Shown here: piece after piece, positions 24,501 to 36,191 of the stretch
Layout: the number at the start of each line of letters is the position of its first letter
Numbering within the stretch: the stretch's first letter is position 1
Virus record (IMG/VR): IMGVR_UViG_3300047510_000533
Span: 1-64,000 of that record
Source: a virus
Reading direction: 5' to 3' (one strand)
DNA: 64,000 bases
Translations under genes and position numbers: made by a program
The notes under the pieces: generated by a model
The model's input: only the letters and a program-made list of their open reading frames with translations
Told to the model about the DNA's origin: nothing
The model's database searches: none

Positions 24501-24712
24501 TGAACAGTGTTATAAACTAATCTCAACCCGCCGGGCAATTTTCCTGAAATTATAGAAAAAGTAACACCCGTAAGATCGGCCAGCGGATCAATAGGTAAAT
24601 CTATATCAAGAGATGTTCTTTCAGGAAATTCTAAGGTAGTTTTAGTTACACCGTTTTCTTGATAGGTGTAGATGAATTCGTAACCGGACGGTTGATTCCA
24701 TATATTAAGCAT
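21557..24712 (-). CDS. Large baseplate/fibre protein with Ig-like repeats
   Basis: A 1051-aa beta-rich virion protein. At least four repeats carry the putative-Ig signature L-P-x-G-L-x-L...G-x-I-x-G: KLPGGLRL, DLPPGLTLDTNGRIYG, RLPDGLFLDTNTGEIFG and NLPSGLTLSETGNIIG. The C-terminal 200 residues (FLPLWMVTPQDNRTAATGFVKAIPICYCLPGEG) are a module I recognise from T4-like marine phage structural proteins. Such proteins are usually part of the baseplate periphery or side fibres. Late promoter (24732-24738) and SD GGGGAT. Confidence 0.85.
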   Translation of the reverse strand: MLNIWNQPSGYEFIYTYQENGVTKTTLEFPERTSLDIDLPIDPLADLTGVTFSIISGKLPGGLRLVYNTVQEKWLIVGSTFEVSRSVKSTFVIRAKKDNEVSDRTFAITVAGPDSPQWVTPGQDPSISVRDYSPTQTFNPGAVIRYNNKEYLVIKTATGITPPNLEYYETFTQPSGQLPVGPYTARISNIVQVKRTSNICTAITEIPHNFLYGNRVDIICSDGTFNINGAELLQPEVNPGDSEETYNQRLRTEIVYRRPGADTPLKSSIGTVTLKNQPLTFVLDNSLVDFQLQAIDNDLSSGQILEYFIADGDGDLPPGLTLDTNGRIYGIVDPILNLDLTAREGFYDTNLFDAYPYDFGTRPNISDPNYLNVVTPRKLNRNYEFIVSVTDGETVSKRRFRIFVVGDDFLRSDNTIVQIGNSAFTGDATYLRAPIWLSASNLGLRRANNYITISLDTFDPNPAIGPVTYSLRTINPDLTASRLPDGLFLDTNTGEIFGFIPYQPAITKNFKFTIDAIKYDKEDLTEIEIIIVVAADAPVGQNFLRILPLPSEDPSFLIGDTIRIGPTVYTIDGYISEDILGGDYAELKLKENLITNIIDGYEIRKSYFQPVSEEFSTQRSAKTFDIAILGEVDSVINFLTDADLGDIRPSYPSILKVEARTTVPNAILRYSLVDGNLPSGLTLSETGNIIGKINQFRSNSISGFTLFDYSDGVTTFDGNTTTFDRVYKFTINAQDQFRFSSVNREFLLRVGANDLTLYSNIYTKPLPKKEKRDLFYNFINDTTIFTPDKIYRLGDPEYGIQTDLKMLIYAGIESKEMANYIGAISKNAKRKRFKIGGTKKAIAKQQGSNEILYEVIYLEVMDGYETAKGSVSNRIKLSNDTNSPVKINQTKRDPVTGKLGTVSNGAVTYENSFVNDKMNEQAYDRFDPIRTPVTIDSRNIKISGDDLEYVYPSSIKNIRKNISEVGITENDFLPLWMVTPQDNRTAATGFVKAIPICYCLPGEGTFILENITNSNFDFRQLDFEIDRFIIDSDLNEVQEKYLKFVDFKYNI

Positions 24713-24731
24713 TGTTTAATCCCCGATACTG

Positions 24732-24738
24732 TATTTAT
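24732..24738 (-). promoter_or_regulatory. T4-type late promoter within a small hairpin
   Basis: Minus-strand GATAAATAC lies 19 bp upstream of ATG 24712. It is flanked by a CCGATA/TATCGG inverted repeat (24723-24728 with 24736-24741). Confidence 0.68.
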
Positions 24739-24759
24739 CGGCATCGGGCGATTAAAAAA

Positions 24760-25944
24760 TTACCAAGTAGTTTCGTTAAATGCTACTCGTACCCAGATAT
24801 CAGGCTGAGGATCTGGACTAGCATCAGTCCATGTAGCAACACAACGATATATGTACTCGTTAGTAATAATTACCGCTCCTTCTTCGTCGCCGTCTTGTCC
24901 TATTGATGAGGTAGGAGCAGAACCAGTACTTACAAACAGTTGATTATTTAGGTTAATAGTACCATTGACTGTAACACCACCACCGTCAGCAACTAACGGA
25001 GTTACGTCGTATGATTCGCTTAGAGAATTATAAACTTTGACGTTAAATCCTGGCTTATCTGATAATGTGCTCTGAGAATATGCTTCGACTTTAACTAAGT
25101 TTTCAGTGATAGTTCCGTTGTTTACTTTAAATTCAATTCCTGAACCCGAAAAGGCAAAATCAAGAGCCTTAGTGTCAATGACTAGACCAATACCTCGAGC
25201 GCCTGTGGTCAACTCGTCGTTGACATTAACTGTCATTGGAGAGCCAACTAAAGTGTTGACTGTGGCAACTCCGGCTACTGTGACATTTTTAAATGTCGAT
25301 TCGCCGTTAGTTACGTCGATGCCATTTGAAAAATTCGTATTTGGGGTTACGGTTAAGTCGCCTGATGTTGTAGTGATAGAAGCAGTAGTTATATCACCAG
25401 TAAAACTTGATCCAGTAATAGCGCCAGTGACTGCTAAACTAGTCAGTGTTCCTAACGAAGTAATAGCAGTCTGTGCCGCACCTGTAACAGTAGCCGCAGT
25501 GCCGCTGACGTTTCCTGTTACGTTGCCAGTTAATGGACCACTAAATGAAGTAGCAGTTACAGTACCTGTGATATTAATATCACCTGTTCCTGTGATATCA
25601 TTAGTGTTAAGATCTAAATCACCACCTAACTGCGGAGTTGTATCTTCAACTACGTTTAATAAACCACCGTCTAATACAACGGATGCATTAATTCTGTTAG
25701 CACCGTCTTGTGTTTCACCATACGTAAAGGTGATATTTGAATTGGTACTATTACCAGCAACCAAGGCTGCGCCTATCGCATCTACTGCGTTTTCATCGGT
25801 ATAAGCAGTAACAGGAATTCCTCCAGGTGTAGTACCATTGCCAACAAACACTTGATTTAGTGTTGCGTCAAAAATAATTTCTCCTGGTAAAAAGGTAATT
25901 GCTAGTCTTTCTGCGGTAGTTCCTCTACGGATCTGTAATGCCAT
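24760..25944 (-). CDS. Tail fibre protein with MTD-like N-terminus
   Basis: A 394-aa protein. Residues 1-42 (MALQIRRGTTAERLAIT...GEIIFD...VFVGNGTTPGG) match the short trimerising N-terminal module found in many tail fibres, including the Mtd type. The central 130-230 region is Thr/Gly-rich repetitive beta (TGTVTATSFSGPL, GNVTGNVSG), as in triple-beta-helix shafts. The C-terminal domain (about 300-394) ends in WVRVAFNETTW. SD AAGGAG; it follows the 191-aa gene by 12 bp. A fibre role is strongly suggested. Confidence 0.85.
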   Translation of the reverse strand: MALQIRRGTTAERLAITFLPGEIIFDATLNQVFVGNGTTPGGIPVTAYTDENAVDAIGAALVAGNSTNSNITFTYGETQDGANRINASVVLDGGLLNVVEDTTPQLGGDLDLNTNDITGTGDINITGTVTATSFSGPLTGNVTGNVSGTAATVTGAAQTAITSLGTLTSLAVTGAITGSSFTGDITTASITTTSGDLTVTPNTNFSNGIDVTNGESTFKNVTVAGVATVNTLVGSPMTVNVNDELTTGARGIGLVIDTKALDFAFSGSGIEFKVNNGTITENLVKVEAYSQSTLSDKPGFNVKVYNSLSESYDVTPLVADGGGVTVNGTINLNNQLFVSTGSAPTSSIGQDGDEEGAVIITNEYIYRCVATWTDASPDPQPDIWVRVAFNETTW

Positions 25945-25956
25945 TCTATTATCTCC

Positions 25957-26532
25957 TTATATGGGTGGAAGTTGTCCAGCGTCAATACTCACTGGGCTAG
26001 GGTTTGTAAAAGTCCCCATATCTGTGCCTATTTCAAATAACAAGTAAGAAATAGGGTCAGTAAACGTTGGACGCATTGCCCCATAATCAAATGTATTTAC
26101 CTGTCTATTCAAAACACTGACATTCACTGGTTGGCTACCAAGTAATTCGTTAGGTCCTGTAACAGTACCTATAAGATTGCCCTCGACATTTCCAATTAAT
26201 GTTCCAATATTGACTATATCTTGCTCATTAAAATCCACTGAACTTTCTGGGTAAAAATCTAAAGAAATAGATTGATCAGGATTAACTACTAACCTAATTG
26301 GATCTACATCTTGAATACTTCTAAATCTAAAAACATCGTTAACTTTATTAATAAACAGGCCCTGCCCTGCTCCAATGTTCTGTCCTGATGTTGGCGCTAG
26401 GCCGTTGTTAAAAAGGAATTCAACGCTGTCTTTGACTTTACGGAACGCTTCTCGAAGGTCATCCCCAGTACCGTCATTGACTACGTTGCCTAAATTAATT
26501 TCTTCTATATTTGAACCATCATAAATTGGCAT
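25957..26532 (-). CDS. Baseplate/fibre adaptor-like protein
   Basis: A 191-aa protein. Its N-terminus LGNVVNDGTGDDLREAFRKVKDSVEFLFN is a close match to the first 35 residues of the 3087-aa protein encoded just upstream ([19 protein letters not shown]), pointing to a shared attachment or oligomerisation motif. The rest is beta-rich. It follows the giant gene by 12 bp with SD AAAGGA. Likely a minor fibre or baseplate component. Confidence 0.77.
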   Translation of the reverse strand: MPIYDGSNIEEINLGNVVNDGTGDDLREAFRKVKDSVEFLFNNGLAPTSGQNIGAGQGLFINKVNDVFRFRSIQDVDPIRLVVNPDQSISLDFYPESSVDFNEQDIVNIGTLIGNVEGNLIGTVTGPNELLGSQPVNVSVLNRQVNTFDYGAMRPTFTDPISYLLFEIGTDMGTFTNPSPVSIDAGQLPPI

Positions 26533-26544
26533 AATATTTTTCCT

Positions 26545-29500
26545 TTAGAATCTTCCTACAACAACTTCAATAACGCCTTCATTGAAATCATCTTTATCTT
26601 GTACTGCTTTTCCAACGATTGTACCTGACTCAGGTGAGTTATTAACTGTAGCATATCCTTGTTTAGCACTGGTCACTAGTATATCACCTTTGCTGACTTT
26701 TCCTACAACCTTACAAGGTACGCGACCTGTTAAGCCTAGCGCAACTACATTTTCACCTGTTAAGTTAGCGTTCATCAAATGCGCTGGATTAGTAGATACT
26801 ACACCTGCTACTCTAGTATCACCTTTAGTGCTAGTTACAGTAACTTCGTTAGCGCCACCAAATACTAACACAGTTCCTGGTTCGTACTGCGCATCTGCTT
26901 GATAGTTTTCTGCTAAGTCAGCATAACGAGCACTGGTAGCAGTACCGTTATAGATACCACTGTTGTCAATCCATGATACATCTGAACCGCCTCTGCGGAA
27001 ACGTACAACTTCGGTAGAATCATTACCAACGTTAACGTACCAACGATTGCTGTGATATTCAAGTTTACCAGTGCCAGCGGCCGCATCGCCGGTCCAAGTA
27101 GTAGTGTTCTGTCTAATACTAGAACTAGCGTTCATAGTTAACTGACTAGTAAAAGTCAAAGAACCTATTGATGATCCACTTAAGAATGTTGCTACCTGTT
27201 GACCCGATGCTGTACGATAGAAGTTATCACCCTTCTTAGTCATTACACCAGTAACTGCGGCAGCAGTAGATGTATCATCAGAAGAATTAAAATATGTAGC
27301 ATTGCTGTATCTAGCGTTGGTATCACCGTTGCTGTCACGCAATACAATTCTATCACCAGTTGCGGATGTTGTGGCAGCAATAGTTGCCGAGTTGGCCTGA
27401 CTAGTAATTGTAGCCGCATTTCCTGAAATACTACCTTGAATAGTATTTGTAACAGTTAAGTCTAAAGTACTAATTCGACCACTTACGCCAACACCGCCAG
27501 TAACTACTAGCGTACCACTTGTAGTATTTGTTGAAGCGGCATTCTGTGTAAACGTTACAGCGTTATTAGCAGTTAATGTTGTAAATGCTCCACTACCTCT
27601 AGTAGTACCACCGATGTTTATGTTGTTAATAGTACCAGTTGACGCAGGTGCTATAGTTACAGAACCTGTGCCAGTTGGACTTAATGTAACATTAGCATTA
27701 GCAGGACTAAATGTAGCGGCCGCTGCCGATGTAATAGCATTGACACTTAGAGTACCTGTGGTAGTTATTGTTGAAGTTGAATCAGTATTACCTGATGCTT
27801 GTAAGAATTTAACACCACCAGGAGTAAACATATCTAAGGTAGTACCAGTTGTGTCTAAAGTTTTATAACCGTCAACCTCTAACTGTGCCACGTCAACAAC
27901 ACCTGATCCGTCTGATTTGATTAAACTGCTGGCTTGACCTGTTGTAGAAATGTTTATAGTGCTGTATGTATTAGGAGTTATCGCAGTCATTATTAATGCG
28001 CGACCTTCACCGCCTACAGAGCCTGGCGCAAAACTAGCATTTTTAATACCATCACCGTCAGTGACTACCTGTCCAGGAGTAATTTCGTATGGAGTTCTTG
28101 ATGATCCGCTTCTATTACCTAAAACTGATCCAGTGCCTATCTGTTGAATGTTATCTAACCTAACACCGTCAGCAATGGCTGTTATACTAGTAGTACTCAC
28201 AGTTTGGCTGGTACTTACAGTATAAGTTCCTGCTCCGCCTGATCCAGTACCAAACGCAATAATTCTAGTACCGCCAATGACACTGGTACCTGATATTATC
28301 TGTCCAATAGCAATAGTACCAATGCTTGGAGCACTGGCAGTTAATGTAGTACCGCTGATACTACCTGAAAATACTGTGCTAGATGTTGTTTGTAATCTTA
28401 CAAAACCATCTATGGCTGTAAACTGTGTCCAATCAAATGCTGATAAACCTTTATTTGCCTGTGTTATGCCACTGGCACTTGAGCGTACTGTGGCATCGCT
28501 CATAGCCAATTTACTTTGTTCTATACCAGCACTGGCATTTACATCAATGTTAAGTATGGCTCCAGGTTTAATATTCAACGCTAAGTTCTTACCACTTAGG
28601 CTTGTTTGTATGTCGCCTGTGGTAATTGTTTCAGCGTTGACCCATTTAGTTCCATTATAGACTAATAAGTTATTAAGAGTTCTTGCTGGACTAGTTGAAG
28701 TGTCTACACGTAGATTAGATAACTCTTGAACATCAACATAAGATCTAGTAGCCGCATCGCTGTCTGTTGTAGGATCTTGTAAGTTAGCAATTCTGAAACC
28801 GCCCATGTTTAATGGATCTGGACCAGTAAACGCTAGAATACCTGATCGATCCATGTACCCTGGACCAATTAATTGACTAGAGTCAAGTACCACATTGGTT
28901 CTATCCATGCCAAGACGTCTGTCAATATAACCCTGAACAGCCGCCTCAGTTGGTAGCGCATCGTTGGCACCGTCAGTAAATCTGTCATCGTTTGAGAATT
29001 CACTGACTGTAACACCGCGCTTAAATCCTAAGCCGTCTAAGTTTGATAACGCAATACTTGCCGCAAATGTTACACGACCAGTACCTTGGTCAACTGTAAA
29101 GAATCGACCTACACGGAAAATACCGTCTTGGTCTGTGGTTACATAGAAACAGCGTCCTCTTGTACGTTCTTGAACTTCACGTGCTTGGTTAGGCTCTTTA
29201 GGAGCACCATAGATCTTAGCAGGATAGTTTGTACTGTTGTATCCACCAGTACCGATATCTAAGAAGTCATGACCAGTAACACGACATGTTGAAATTCTAA
29301 CAATAATTTCTACAGGTTCTGTAGATGCTAAACCAGCACGTAATGTTGGAGGCTCAGCAATGTCTAAGTTAGTTAAAGGATCAACTGGAGTGTTAATACC
29401 ACTTGGCGTAGTTCCTGATAGACTTTTTTCAGTTACATCTGCTAATCTAATAATAGCATAACCGGCTAACAATCCTAAGTCTTGATAACTTAAGATTCTA

Positions 29501-32500
29501 TGTACCTTTCCGTCCCAGGCCATGATCATTTCGCCTGAGTTTAGTCTGTCCTCTACTGATACCTCATTAACTCGAGCAACTGCCAGTGAAGTATCACCGA
29601 TGCTGTATCCTAATGTTTTTGCCGGGTCAGTTGGATCAACATTACTAGTATACTCTCCTTCGACTAATAATTTAATATAATCGTAGGTTGTATCAAATCC
29701 TAGAACAGATTCGTCAAGCGCCAAATCTTCATTTAATGGACCTTTATTACCGTAGGCCAATACTCGATAAACAATAGCATCAGTAGCGTTTGGATCTCCC
29801 ACAAATGTTAATGCTGTACTTGGGCGAACTGGATTAGTATCATCAATTTCGTAGTATTTGAAGTTTTGATTACCACGTATAACAATTGGTTGATCATCGA
29901 TTAAGTCTACTGCTAAACCGTTGGCAGCAGTGTCGTTGTTTCCGCCTGTGTTAATATTAAGTCTTAGAATGTTTCCTCTACCCCAAATAGTTGGTGTACC
30001 ACCGGTTACCCAGTTACCAGGATTTGTTGGGTATTCTAATGTCACGGAAGTAGTAGTTGATGCTGTGGCTCTATAAGTTCCGTTAAAAGCTCCCACAGTT
30101 GAACCAATCACTGTATAGACATCTAATCTTGGAGTATATGGTACTGCGGTAAATGAATATGTTACATAATATTTTCCGCCTGTTGGTCCTGTTTTTACAG
30201 GAGTACCTGTGATACTACTAGGTAAAGTGCTGGATACATCAGTAACAGATGCTACTTCATAACGAGCAATACCGTTTCCAATAACAGTATCAACAGCAAT
30301 ACTAAATCCACCTCCGGTGCCACCAATGTTAGAAGCACTAACACTGATAGAATCTGTATCTTTGTATCTAAATCCTCCGCTAACTAGGGCAACTGTAGTA
30401 ACAGCGCCGCCGGAAACAACAATGTTAACTAATGCGCCAGTGCCTGTTCCGCCTGTAACAGGAACGTTAATATAGGTACCATTGGTATATCCACTGCCGC
30501 CAATTAATGTTGATTGATCTAATTCAGTAATAACTCCCGAACCGTGATTAATTTCAACTTCGGACACGTTGTAAGGAGCATAATCATGTTGATAAAAATA
30601 AACTGCTAGATCGTCTTTGTTGTTGTCTGTAGAATATAAATCTTTTTTGTAAACACGAGCCACTTGGATCATATTATCAGATAAGAAAGCCTTGTCTGGA
30701 ACTTCCAACGGATCTGAACCTTCCGAAATAATACCAAACTCGCCGTGTGCGTTAGAACCGTTCAATGAACGAATCTGTCCACCGTTGTTGGCATAGTAAG
30801 CAGTCCAGCAGTAGTAACTGAAAACAGAAACAGTTTCAATTAAACCGATGTTTGTAGCAATCAATCCATAACCAAGGTCATTGATCTGCGTAAAGTCATT
30901 TGAACACATACTGGTGTTACCGGCACTTAATAACATAATTGAACTGATATATTCAATCTTAGTAGTTCCGCCACCGAATGATCCTGGATCGCTTGGGTAA
31001 CGGAATGTCATAGTATTAACAGTTGATGCCACGCACTCTACTGAATCACTGTTATAGTCAGTGTTTAGATTACCATAAATCCTATATCGAGTCTTAGTTA
31101 GAGGATTCGGAGTATGCGGAGTAATACTTAATACGACATCCCATGAACCGTCACCAACTCCTGAGTCTGCTTTACTGACAAAACCTGTGACACTAAATTC
31201 TAAAGGATTAGTAATAGGTGTTGTGTCAGATAATGTTAGTCTATAGACTGGATAAACAATAGGTTTGGCTCCAGCCAATACGCTGTCGTAATCAACATTA
31301 GGATCTTGTATAACTTCTACAATAAGATCCATTAAGTTACCTAATTGAACAATTTGACTAGTTCCATCTAAATCAGCATCAAATGTTTGTGTAATTGGAT
31401 TAGTTACACTGTTTGCTTCTTGGAAATTAATTAATGGTGCTTCTTGTCTAAGAACCTGCTGAGCAACATATTTGGCATAGTTAATAGCATCAACGGTTTC
31501 CTGTAACTGTTCGTTAATAACAACTCTTGAACTTACCGAGCCAACAAAATATCTCTGAGCCGCACGTATGGTCAAGTATGTTCCACCGTAGAGCAAATCA
31601 GATGATACGTTTGATACAATAAATCCAACGTCACGACGACAAATTTCTTCGTTATAGACAAAATCGTTTCCGTAGTTGTCGTTAATAAATGTTGTAACCT
31701 GTGTACCTAACGAAGTTTTATCTGTTTCTAAAGTGTTTCTTAATGTTACCAAAGTAGAGCTTACCCAAGTAGTACTTGGCTCAATGGTACTAGGAATAGA
31801 TCCAAGACCATCATCAATGATATCTATAATTTCTTGTATTCTTGTTCCAGCAAATGCTGACGCACTAACAGAGCCCGCGGCACCTCTAATTTGTGGTACA
31901 ATAACTTGTAATGGACTTATAGTTGAATCAATGGCAATCTGTTCAACTAGTGATTTTAAATATCCATAGGTTGCTAATGTAGCGGCCTTTTCGCTAAGAG
32001 CAACTTGTAATGTTGCGCCTACATAATAAGCAACACCGGCAATTAATGTCTGTAAATTACCTTCATATGTTAAATCATATTGCAAGGCATCCAAAATATA
32101 ATCAATATCTCGACGACATAGTTCTGGATCATATGAAAGACCAGGATAGTTATTTGTGATATACTGTATTAATTCTGCTTTGATAAATGATCTATTTTGT
32201 TCAATTAAATTACGAGCATTTTGATATCCTAAAGAATAACCAGTTGGACTAGGAATAACATAAGTTGGAACTTCGTCTTCACCATAGGTAATAATATCTA
32301 TGATAGTATTCATGTTATTAGTCACAGACGATAATGCTGTAGTATTGCTACTTACTAATGCTGTAACTAGTGTCTTGAGATAATTAAAGGCATCAATAGT
32401 AGCGGCCTTTTGACGTCCAACTGCGACGCTGGCATTACCTCGATAATATGATCTTCCAGCAACTATAGAAGCAAAGTTACTGCCAAACATTAGATCGTAG

Positions 32501-35500
32501 CCTAGAGCTTCAACGGTATAACGAATATCTCGTTGACACTTGGCTTCGTCATATTCAAAACTTACATATTTGTTATTAAGATAAGCAATAGTTTCAGCCT
32601 GTATAAATTCTCTGTTGGCTGTTAATAATGCTCTAGCATCTCTGGCTACAGTTGGAGGATTACCCAACACATCAAACATTTCATCAAACAACTCGTCAAT
32701 TCTTGGCTGTGCCGCAAGACCGTCGGTATATTGTGTATCAATAAATTGTAATACAGCCTGTTGATATCTCACTGATGGAGACTCATTTTTGACCACCGAT
32801 TTAATTACAGTTTTGATATAATCAATGGCCGCTAGTGTATTTTCAAGTTGAGAATCAATGACAATCTTAGAACTAGCACTGGCATTAAAATAAGATATTG
32901 CCGCCTGTACAGTTTTTAAATTTCCGCCATAATAGATATCATGGGCGATCGCTTCTGCGATATACCCTGTGTCTCTAGCGCAGGTATTTTGATTGTAACT
33001 GTATCGTTGATCTAAATATAGAATAGTGTTTGCTTTAAGACTTTCTTTTCTTGACAATAATAAATTTCTACTGTCTAATATACTGCTGTCAACACCGCTG
33101 AATCCTGGATATTGGAATGCCGGTGCGGCAGTTCTACCACCTAAAATGATTGTATTAATAGAACTCATTAAGGTAGCAATTCTTGAAGCCTCGGTAGGAC
33201 TTCCCGGATTGTCCAAATCAAATACCTGTGTTACTACGCCAGCGCCTTCTCCTTGCTTAGGAAATTCGATTTCAGTATTAGTAACCACTGCCTGGGCAAC
33301 CTGACTAGCATAACCTAACGCGGCAGTAGTTTGTAAAGTTTGTCCAGGAATTAAAAGGTTTCCATTGCCGTCATAGTATTGTAATCCTGCTTCAACGGTA
33401 GCACTGTTACCACCATAAAGGATATCATAGATTACAGAATAGACAATATATTCTGTGTCTCGGCGACATTTATCTTCGTCATAGATAAAATCTGGATATA
33501 GATCTGAGATAAACGCAATGGTTTCTTCTTTGATAAATTCTAAGTTATCTAACAATAGGTCTTTTGAATTTACTTTAGTAGTTGCTGTACCAGCCGGAAT
33601 ACCCCAAGTGATCTCATCGCTTGATTCTATGCCATTATCGATAATATCTAAAATTTCATCAAAACTATTTTCTGCTCTAGTTCTGGCAACGCTGTTGGCT
33701 ACTAAAATTTCACTGATTAAACTCTTAGTATAGAGTAAAGCATCGATGGTCTGTGTTTTCTGATCTGGCAGTGTATCATATTGTGTGCCGCGATAATATG
33801 CTTGCCCGGCACGTATAGCATTAAAATTTGTACCTAATGTTAAGTCGTAACTTAAAGCATCAACTATTAATCCAACGTCTCTAGCGCAGGTAGTTCTATT
33901 AAATTCAAATTGAGGACTTAGCTCGGTGTTAATATAACCAATAACCTCTGCTTTGATAAATTCAATGTTTCTACGAATTAACTGTCTTGAGCCCCCGTAG
34001 CCATTGCCATCATCGGTATATGCGTCAATTTTAAAAGTTCTACCGTCGACTACAAACGAACAAGGCACTGTTGGAGCACGTTCGGAACCAGTTACTAATA
34101 AAACAGTGTCTGTAACTTTCTGATTTACTCTCATTGGAATGTTACCAGCAAAGCCGTCAACAAACTGTCCGCCAGCAAATCTTTGTTTGTTTAGTGATCC
34201 AGAAAATGAACCAGACTGCTGAATGTAAGCAGACTTGGTTAAAATTTGACCTTCGGGATCAAGAACCATCATAAATCCGCCGTGACCTTGACAGGTTATT
34301 TGACGAATAATAATAGCATCATTACATAAGAATACGTCGATGTCTCTGTTGTTTTTTGGTTCGCTTAGTGGATCGCTAGGATCTGTTAGATAATGATATC
34401 CGTACTCTGTGCTGGCTAACGTTAAACCATCAAATGTTTTATCTCTACGGAACCATACGTCAACCCACGGACTGCGACTTGGACGATCTGCTGGTCGAAT
34501 AATACATCTACGTAATTCGTCACCAACAATGGCAACGTTGGCTGGTATTCGGATTGGATAATCTTCTTCGTAGATACCTGATTCTACAATAATACTGATC
34601 TGTATTTTTTTAACTGCTTGATCAAATTCTAAGTTTTCGCCTTCAACAAACTCACCTTCGACGTCATATAAATCAAAATAGTCTTCACCAATAACTGAGG
34701 TACCATCTGCTCCGTAGTACTGATAAACAAATCCTCGAGCACCACTGATACGTCCAACTACAATTTTTCCTGAGACAATATCTGGTTTTGGTAGTTGGCC
34801 TTGGTCAACTCGATTTCCACCAAAGTTAGTAAAAAATACTCTAGTAGTGCCACTGACACCGGACTCAATTCTAGTTACTTCTGAAAATGCCGCACCATCG
34901 TTATAAGCAATTAACTGTCTATAAGGACCAGTTTCCCATGGCGCCGCATTGACTAATTCTTCTGCTTTTTGACAGGCCTTGTTGATACTGCGATACGAGT
35001 AAGAACGATCGCGTCCTTCTTTTCCTAACGGTGTTCTTGATTGATTGTCATCTCCCTGTGTAGTAACAAACAAATTAACTTGACTCGAATACGAAGCATT
35101 ATCAACATAGTATTTTGTTGCGGCTTGTAAATCGTCTGGACCGTTTGGTGTTCCTTGACCTGCTAGTTGTCCAGGATGGTCAGCAAGATTTAATATACCC
35201 TGCATATTTCCGCCAGTTTTTAATACAACTTCACTGGCACGTGGTACTTGAGTTCCTGTGGCGTTTGCTGGAACATTTAAATGTCCGGACATTGTGTCGC
35301 CGTTGACGTTTACATATTTGTTATCAGCATAGCCTTTGTTAATAGCAAAACTGTCAATGCTATAATTAGAACTATGTCTTGAATTAAAATCGTTTACGGC
35401 TGTAATAAATTCTGTGTTGTTAGTTGGAGAACGTAGTCCACCAATTAATTGATTCTGGGCACTTAAAGAATATTGTAATTTTGGTAACGGATCGTCTACT

Positions 35501-35808
35501 AAACGAGATGCTAATGTATCAATTCTAATAGAATTAGCGTCTTGTGTAATAGCAATAGTGCCGCTGGGGCTAGTAAATGCTTTAAACACTAAACTAGTTC
35601 CCAGTGAGTTAACCACCGGAACTTTGTTACCTTGTCCTGTTAACGTATCTGGAGTATCACTAAGGTCGGTAAATTTTAAGAAACCACCTTGACCAAAAAC
35701 AGCGTAGAGTTCTTGGAAGTTTTCGTTCGTTTTTCTAAACGCTTCGCGAATACTATCGCCTGTACCATCATTACCGGTTACGCCGATGTCAACTATTTTA
35801 CGTGCCAT
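26545..35808 (-). CDS. Giant 3087-aa baseplate/fibre protein with six helical repeats
   Basis: Start chosen at ATG 35806-35808 ([18 protein letters not shown]) with TGGAG upstream. After the [14 protein letters not shown] leader and a beta-rich region with a pectate-lyase-like stretch, residues about 605-1450 hold six copies of a roughly 140-aa helical unit, each with IKAExIxYI, a C-(A/R/Q)-R-D motif, YDLxxGxN and AGxxYY. Beta-rich, Thr/Gly-rich fibre segments follow. The C-terminal 110 residues ([24 protein letters not shown] to VVVGRF) resemble fibre C-terminal chaperone-type domains. This is a known but unnamed class in T4-like marine phages. Confidence 0.88.
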   Translation of the reverse strand: MARKIVDIGVTGNDGTGDSIREAFRKTNENFQELYAVFGQGGFLKFTDLSDTPDTLTGQGNKVPVVNSLGTSLVFKAFTSPSGTIAITQDANSIRIDTLASRLVDDPLPKLQYSLSAQNQLIGGLRSPTNNTEFITAVNDFNSRHSSNYSIDSFAINKGYADNKYVNVNGDTMSGHLNVPANATGTQVPRASEVVLKTGGNMQGILNLADHPGQLAGQGTPNGPDDLQAATKYYVDNASYSSQVNLFVTTQGDDNQSRTPLGKEGRDRSYSYRSINKACQKAEELVNAAPWETGPYRQLIAYNDGAAFSEVTRIESGVSGTTRVFFTNFGGNRVDQGQLPKPDIVSGKIVVGRISGARGFVYQYYGADGTSVIGEDYFDLYDVEGEFVEGENLEFDQAVKKIQISIIVESGIYEEDYPIRIPANVAIVGDELRRCIIRPADRPSRSPWVDVWFRRDKTFDGLTLASTEYGYHYLTDPSDPLSEPKNNRDIDVFLCNDAIIIRQITCQGHGGFMMVLDPEGQILTKSAYIQQSGSFSGSLNKQRFAGGQFVDGFAGNIPMRVNQKVTDTVLLVTGSERAPTVPCSFVVDGRTFKIDAYTDDGNGYGGSRQLIRRNIEFIKAEVIGYINTELSPQFEFNRTTCARDVGLIVDALSYDLTLGTNFNAIRAGQAYYRGTQYDTLPDQKTQTIDALLYTKSLISEILVANSVARTRAENSFDEILDIIDNGIESSDEITWGIPAGTATTKVNSKDLLLDNLEFIKEETIAFISDLYPDFIYDEDKCRRDTEYIVYSVIYDILYGGNSATVEAGLQYYDGNGNLLIPGQTLQTTAALGYASQVAQAVVTNTEIEFPKQGEGAGVVTQVFDLDNPGSPTEASRIATLMSSINTIILGGRTAAPAFQYPGFSGVDSSILDSRNLLLSRKESLKANTILYLDQRYSYNQNTCARDTGYIAEAIAHDIYYGGNLKTVQAAISYFNASASSKIVIDSQLENTLAAIDYIKTVIKSVVKNESPSVRYQQAVLQFIDTQYTDGLAAQPRIDELFDEMFDVLGNPPTVARDARALLTANREFIQAETIAYLNNKYVSFEYDEAKCQRDIRYTVEALGYDLMFGSNFASIVAGRSYYRGNASVAVGRQKAATIDAFNYLKTLVTALVSSNTTALSSVTNNMNTIIDIITYGEDEVPTYVIPSPTGYSLGYQNARNLIEQNRSFIKAELIQYITNNYPGLSYDPELCRRDIDYILDALQYDLTYEGNLQTLIAGVAYYVGATLQVALSEKAATLATYGYLKSLVEQIAIDSTISPLQVIVPQIRGAAGSVSASAFAGTRIQEIIDIIDDGLGSIPSTIEPSTTWVSSTLVTLRNTLETDKTSLGTQVTTFINDNYGNDFVYNEEICRRDVGFIVSNVSSDLLYGGTYLTIRAAQRYFVGSVSSRVVINEQLQETVDAINYAKYVAQQVLRQEAPLINFQEANSVTNPITQTFDADLDGTSQIVQLGNLMDLIVEVIQDPNVDYDSVLAGAKPIVYPVYRLTLSDTTPITNPLEFSVTGFVSKADSGVGDGSWDVVLSITPHTPNPLTKTRYRIYGNLNTDYNSDSVECVASTVNTMTFRYPSDPGSFGGGTTKIEYISSIMLLSAGNTSMCSNDFTQINDLGYGLIATNIGLIETVSVFSYYCWTAYYANNGGQIRSLNGSNAHGEFGIISEGSDPLEVPDKAFLSDNMIQVARVYKKDLYSTDNNKDDLAVYFYQHDYAPYNVSEVEINHGSGVITELDQSTLIGGSGYTNGTYINVPVTGGTGTGALVNIVVSGGAVTTVALVSGGFRYKDTDSISVSASNIGGTGGGFSIAVDTVIGNGIARYEVASVTDVSSTLPSSITGTPVKTGPTGGKYYVTYSFTAVPYTPRLDVYTVIGSTVGAFNGTYRATASTTTSVTLEYPTNPGNWVTGGTPTIWGRGNILRLNINTGGNNDTAANGLAVDLIDDQPIVIRGNQNFKYYEIDDTNPVRPSTALTFVGDPNATDAIVYRVLAYGNKGPLNEDLALDESVLGFDTTYDYIKLLVEGEYTSNVDPTDPAKTLGYSIGDTSLAVARVNEVSVEDRLNSGEMIMAWDGKVHRILSYQDLGLLAGYAIIRLADVTEKSLSGTTPSGINTPVDPLTNLDIAEPPTLRAGLASTEPVEIIVRISTCRVTGHDFLDIGTGGYNSTNYPAKIYGAPKEPNQAREVQERTRGRCFYVTTDQDGIFRVGRFFTVDQGTGRVTFAASIALSNLDGLGFKRGVTVSEFSNDDRFTDGANDALPTEAAVQGYIDRRLGMDRTNVVLDSSQLIGPGYMDRSGILAFTGPDPLNMGGFRIANLQDPTTDSDAATRSYVDVQELSNLRVDTSTSPARTLNNLLVYNGTKWVNAETITTGDIQTSLSGKNLALNIKPGAILNIDVNASAGIEQSKLAMSDATVRSSASGITQANKGLSAFDWTQFTAIDGFVRLQTTSSTVFSGSISGTTLTASAPSIGTIAIGQIISGTSVIGGTRIIAFGTGSGGAGTYTVSTSQTVSTTSITAIADGVRLDNIQQIGTGSVLGNRSGSSRTPYEITPGQVVTDGDGIKNASFAPGSVGGEGRALIMTAITPNTYSTINISTTGQASSLIKSDGSGVVDVAQLEVDGYKTLDTTGTTLDMFTPGGVKFLQASGNTDSTSTITTTGTLSVNAITSAAAATFSPANANVTLSPTGTGSVTIAPASTGTINNINIGGTTRGSGAFTTLTANNAVTFTQNAASTNTTSGTLVVTGGVGVSGRISTLDLTVTNTIQGSISGNAATITSQANSATIAATTSATGDRIVLRDSNGDTNARYSNATYFNSSDDTSTAAAVTGVMTKKGDNFYRTASGQQVATFLSGSSIGSLTFTSQLTMNASSSIRQNTTTWTGDAAAGTGKLEYHSNRWYVNVGNDSTEVVRFRRGGSDVSWIDNSGIYNGTATSARYADLAENYQADAQYEPGTVLVFGGANEVTVTSTKGDTRVAGVVSTNPAHLMNANLTGENVVALGLTGRVPCKVVGKVSKGDILVTSAKQGYATVNNSPESGTIVGKAVQDKDDFNEGVIEVVVGRF

Positions 35809-35837
35809 TGAATGCTCCAAAAAAGACTTTCTAGCAT

Positions 35838-35844
35838 TATTTAG
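35838..35844 (-). promoter_or_regulatory. Late promoter variant (CTAAATA)
   Basis: Minus-strand GCTAAATAATG lies about 30 bp upstream of ATG 35808. It differs from ATAAATA at one base. It would start the structural operon down to 24760. Confidence 0.55.
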
Positions 35845-35878
35845 CCGAAAAAAAACATAAGCCTAATGTAAATACAAG

Positions 35879-36166
35879 ATGTTTATTGAAACTAAAATTA
35901 TATCTACGGAACATAGTCGACCTAGTAAACTTGGTCGAATGTATAAATTTTTAAGAAAAAAAACAGTGGCGGTATTTCGATGTGATAATTGTAATGAATT
36001 ATTTTCTAGAGATTTAAAATGTGTATCTAGAAAGAGATTAAGCAATAATTATTTTCACTGTTGTACTAATTGTGATAGTAAAAGATTTGCTCAAAAGAAA
36101 GGCGCAGAACGTAAAATCATATGGGATAAGACTGTTTCTAGCCTGGATGATATAAGCAAGTTATAA
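35879..36166 (+). CDS. Small zinc-ribbon-like protein
   Basis: A 95-aa basic protein with FRCDNCNELFSRD (CxxC) and HCCTNCDSKRFAQKKG (CCxxC), a probable four-cysteine zinc ribbon, followed by ERKIIWDKTVSS. I recognise similar small proteins in T4-like phages, unnamed. On the + strand, divergent from the giant structural gene. A TGTAAATA late-like box (35867-35874) sits too close to the first ATG for normal spacing, so either the mRNA is leaderless or the real start is Met21 (35939). Function unknown. Confidence 0.68.
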   Translation: MFIETKIISTEHSRPSKLGRMYKFLRKKTVAVFRCDNCNELFSRDLKCVSRKRLSNNYFHCCTNCDSKRFAQKKGAERKIIWDKTVSSLDDISKL

Positions 36167-36169
36167 ATA
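36162..36169 (+). promoter_or_regulatory. Perfect T4 late promoter (TATAAATA)
   Basis: TATAAATA overlaps the stop codon of the zinc-ribbon gene, 22 bp before ATG 36192, with SD GGAGG in between. Confidence 0.75.
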
Positions 36170-36191
36170 TTTGCTCATGGAGGACACTATA

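Noticed and set aside
25106-25804. 232-codon + strand open frame
   Set aside because: Antisense to a repetitive fibre gene; the Val/Pro/Thr-rich translation mirrors the Thr/Gly-rich coding strand.
24760-25944. Diversity-generating retroelement suggested by the Mtd-like N-terminus
   Set aside because: No reverse transcriptase, template repeat or accessory gene is present in the window; the N-terminal module is common in fibres that lack such systems.
26545-35808. Frameshift or assembly error explaining the very long frame
   Set aside because: The frame is continuous with consistent repeat structure and recognisable N- and C-terminal fibre modules, so it is a real giant gene.
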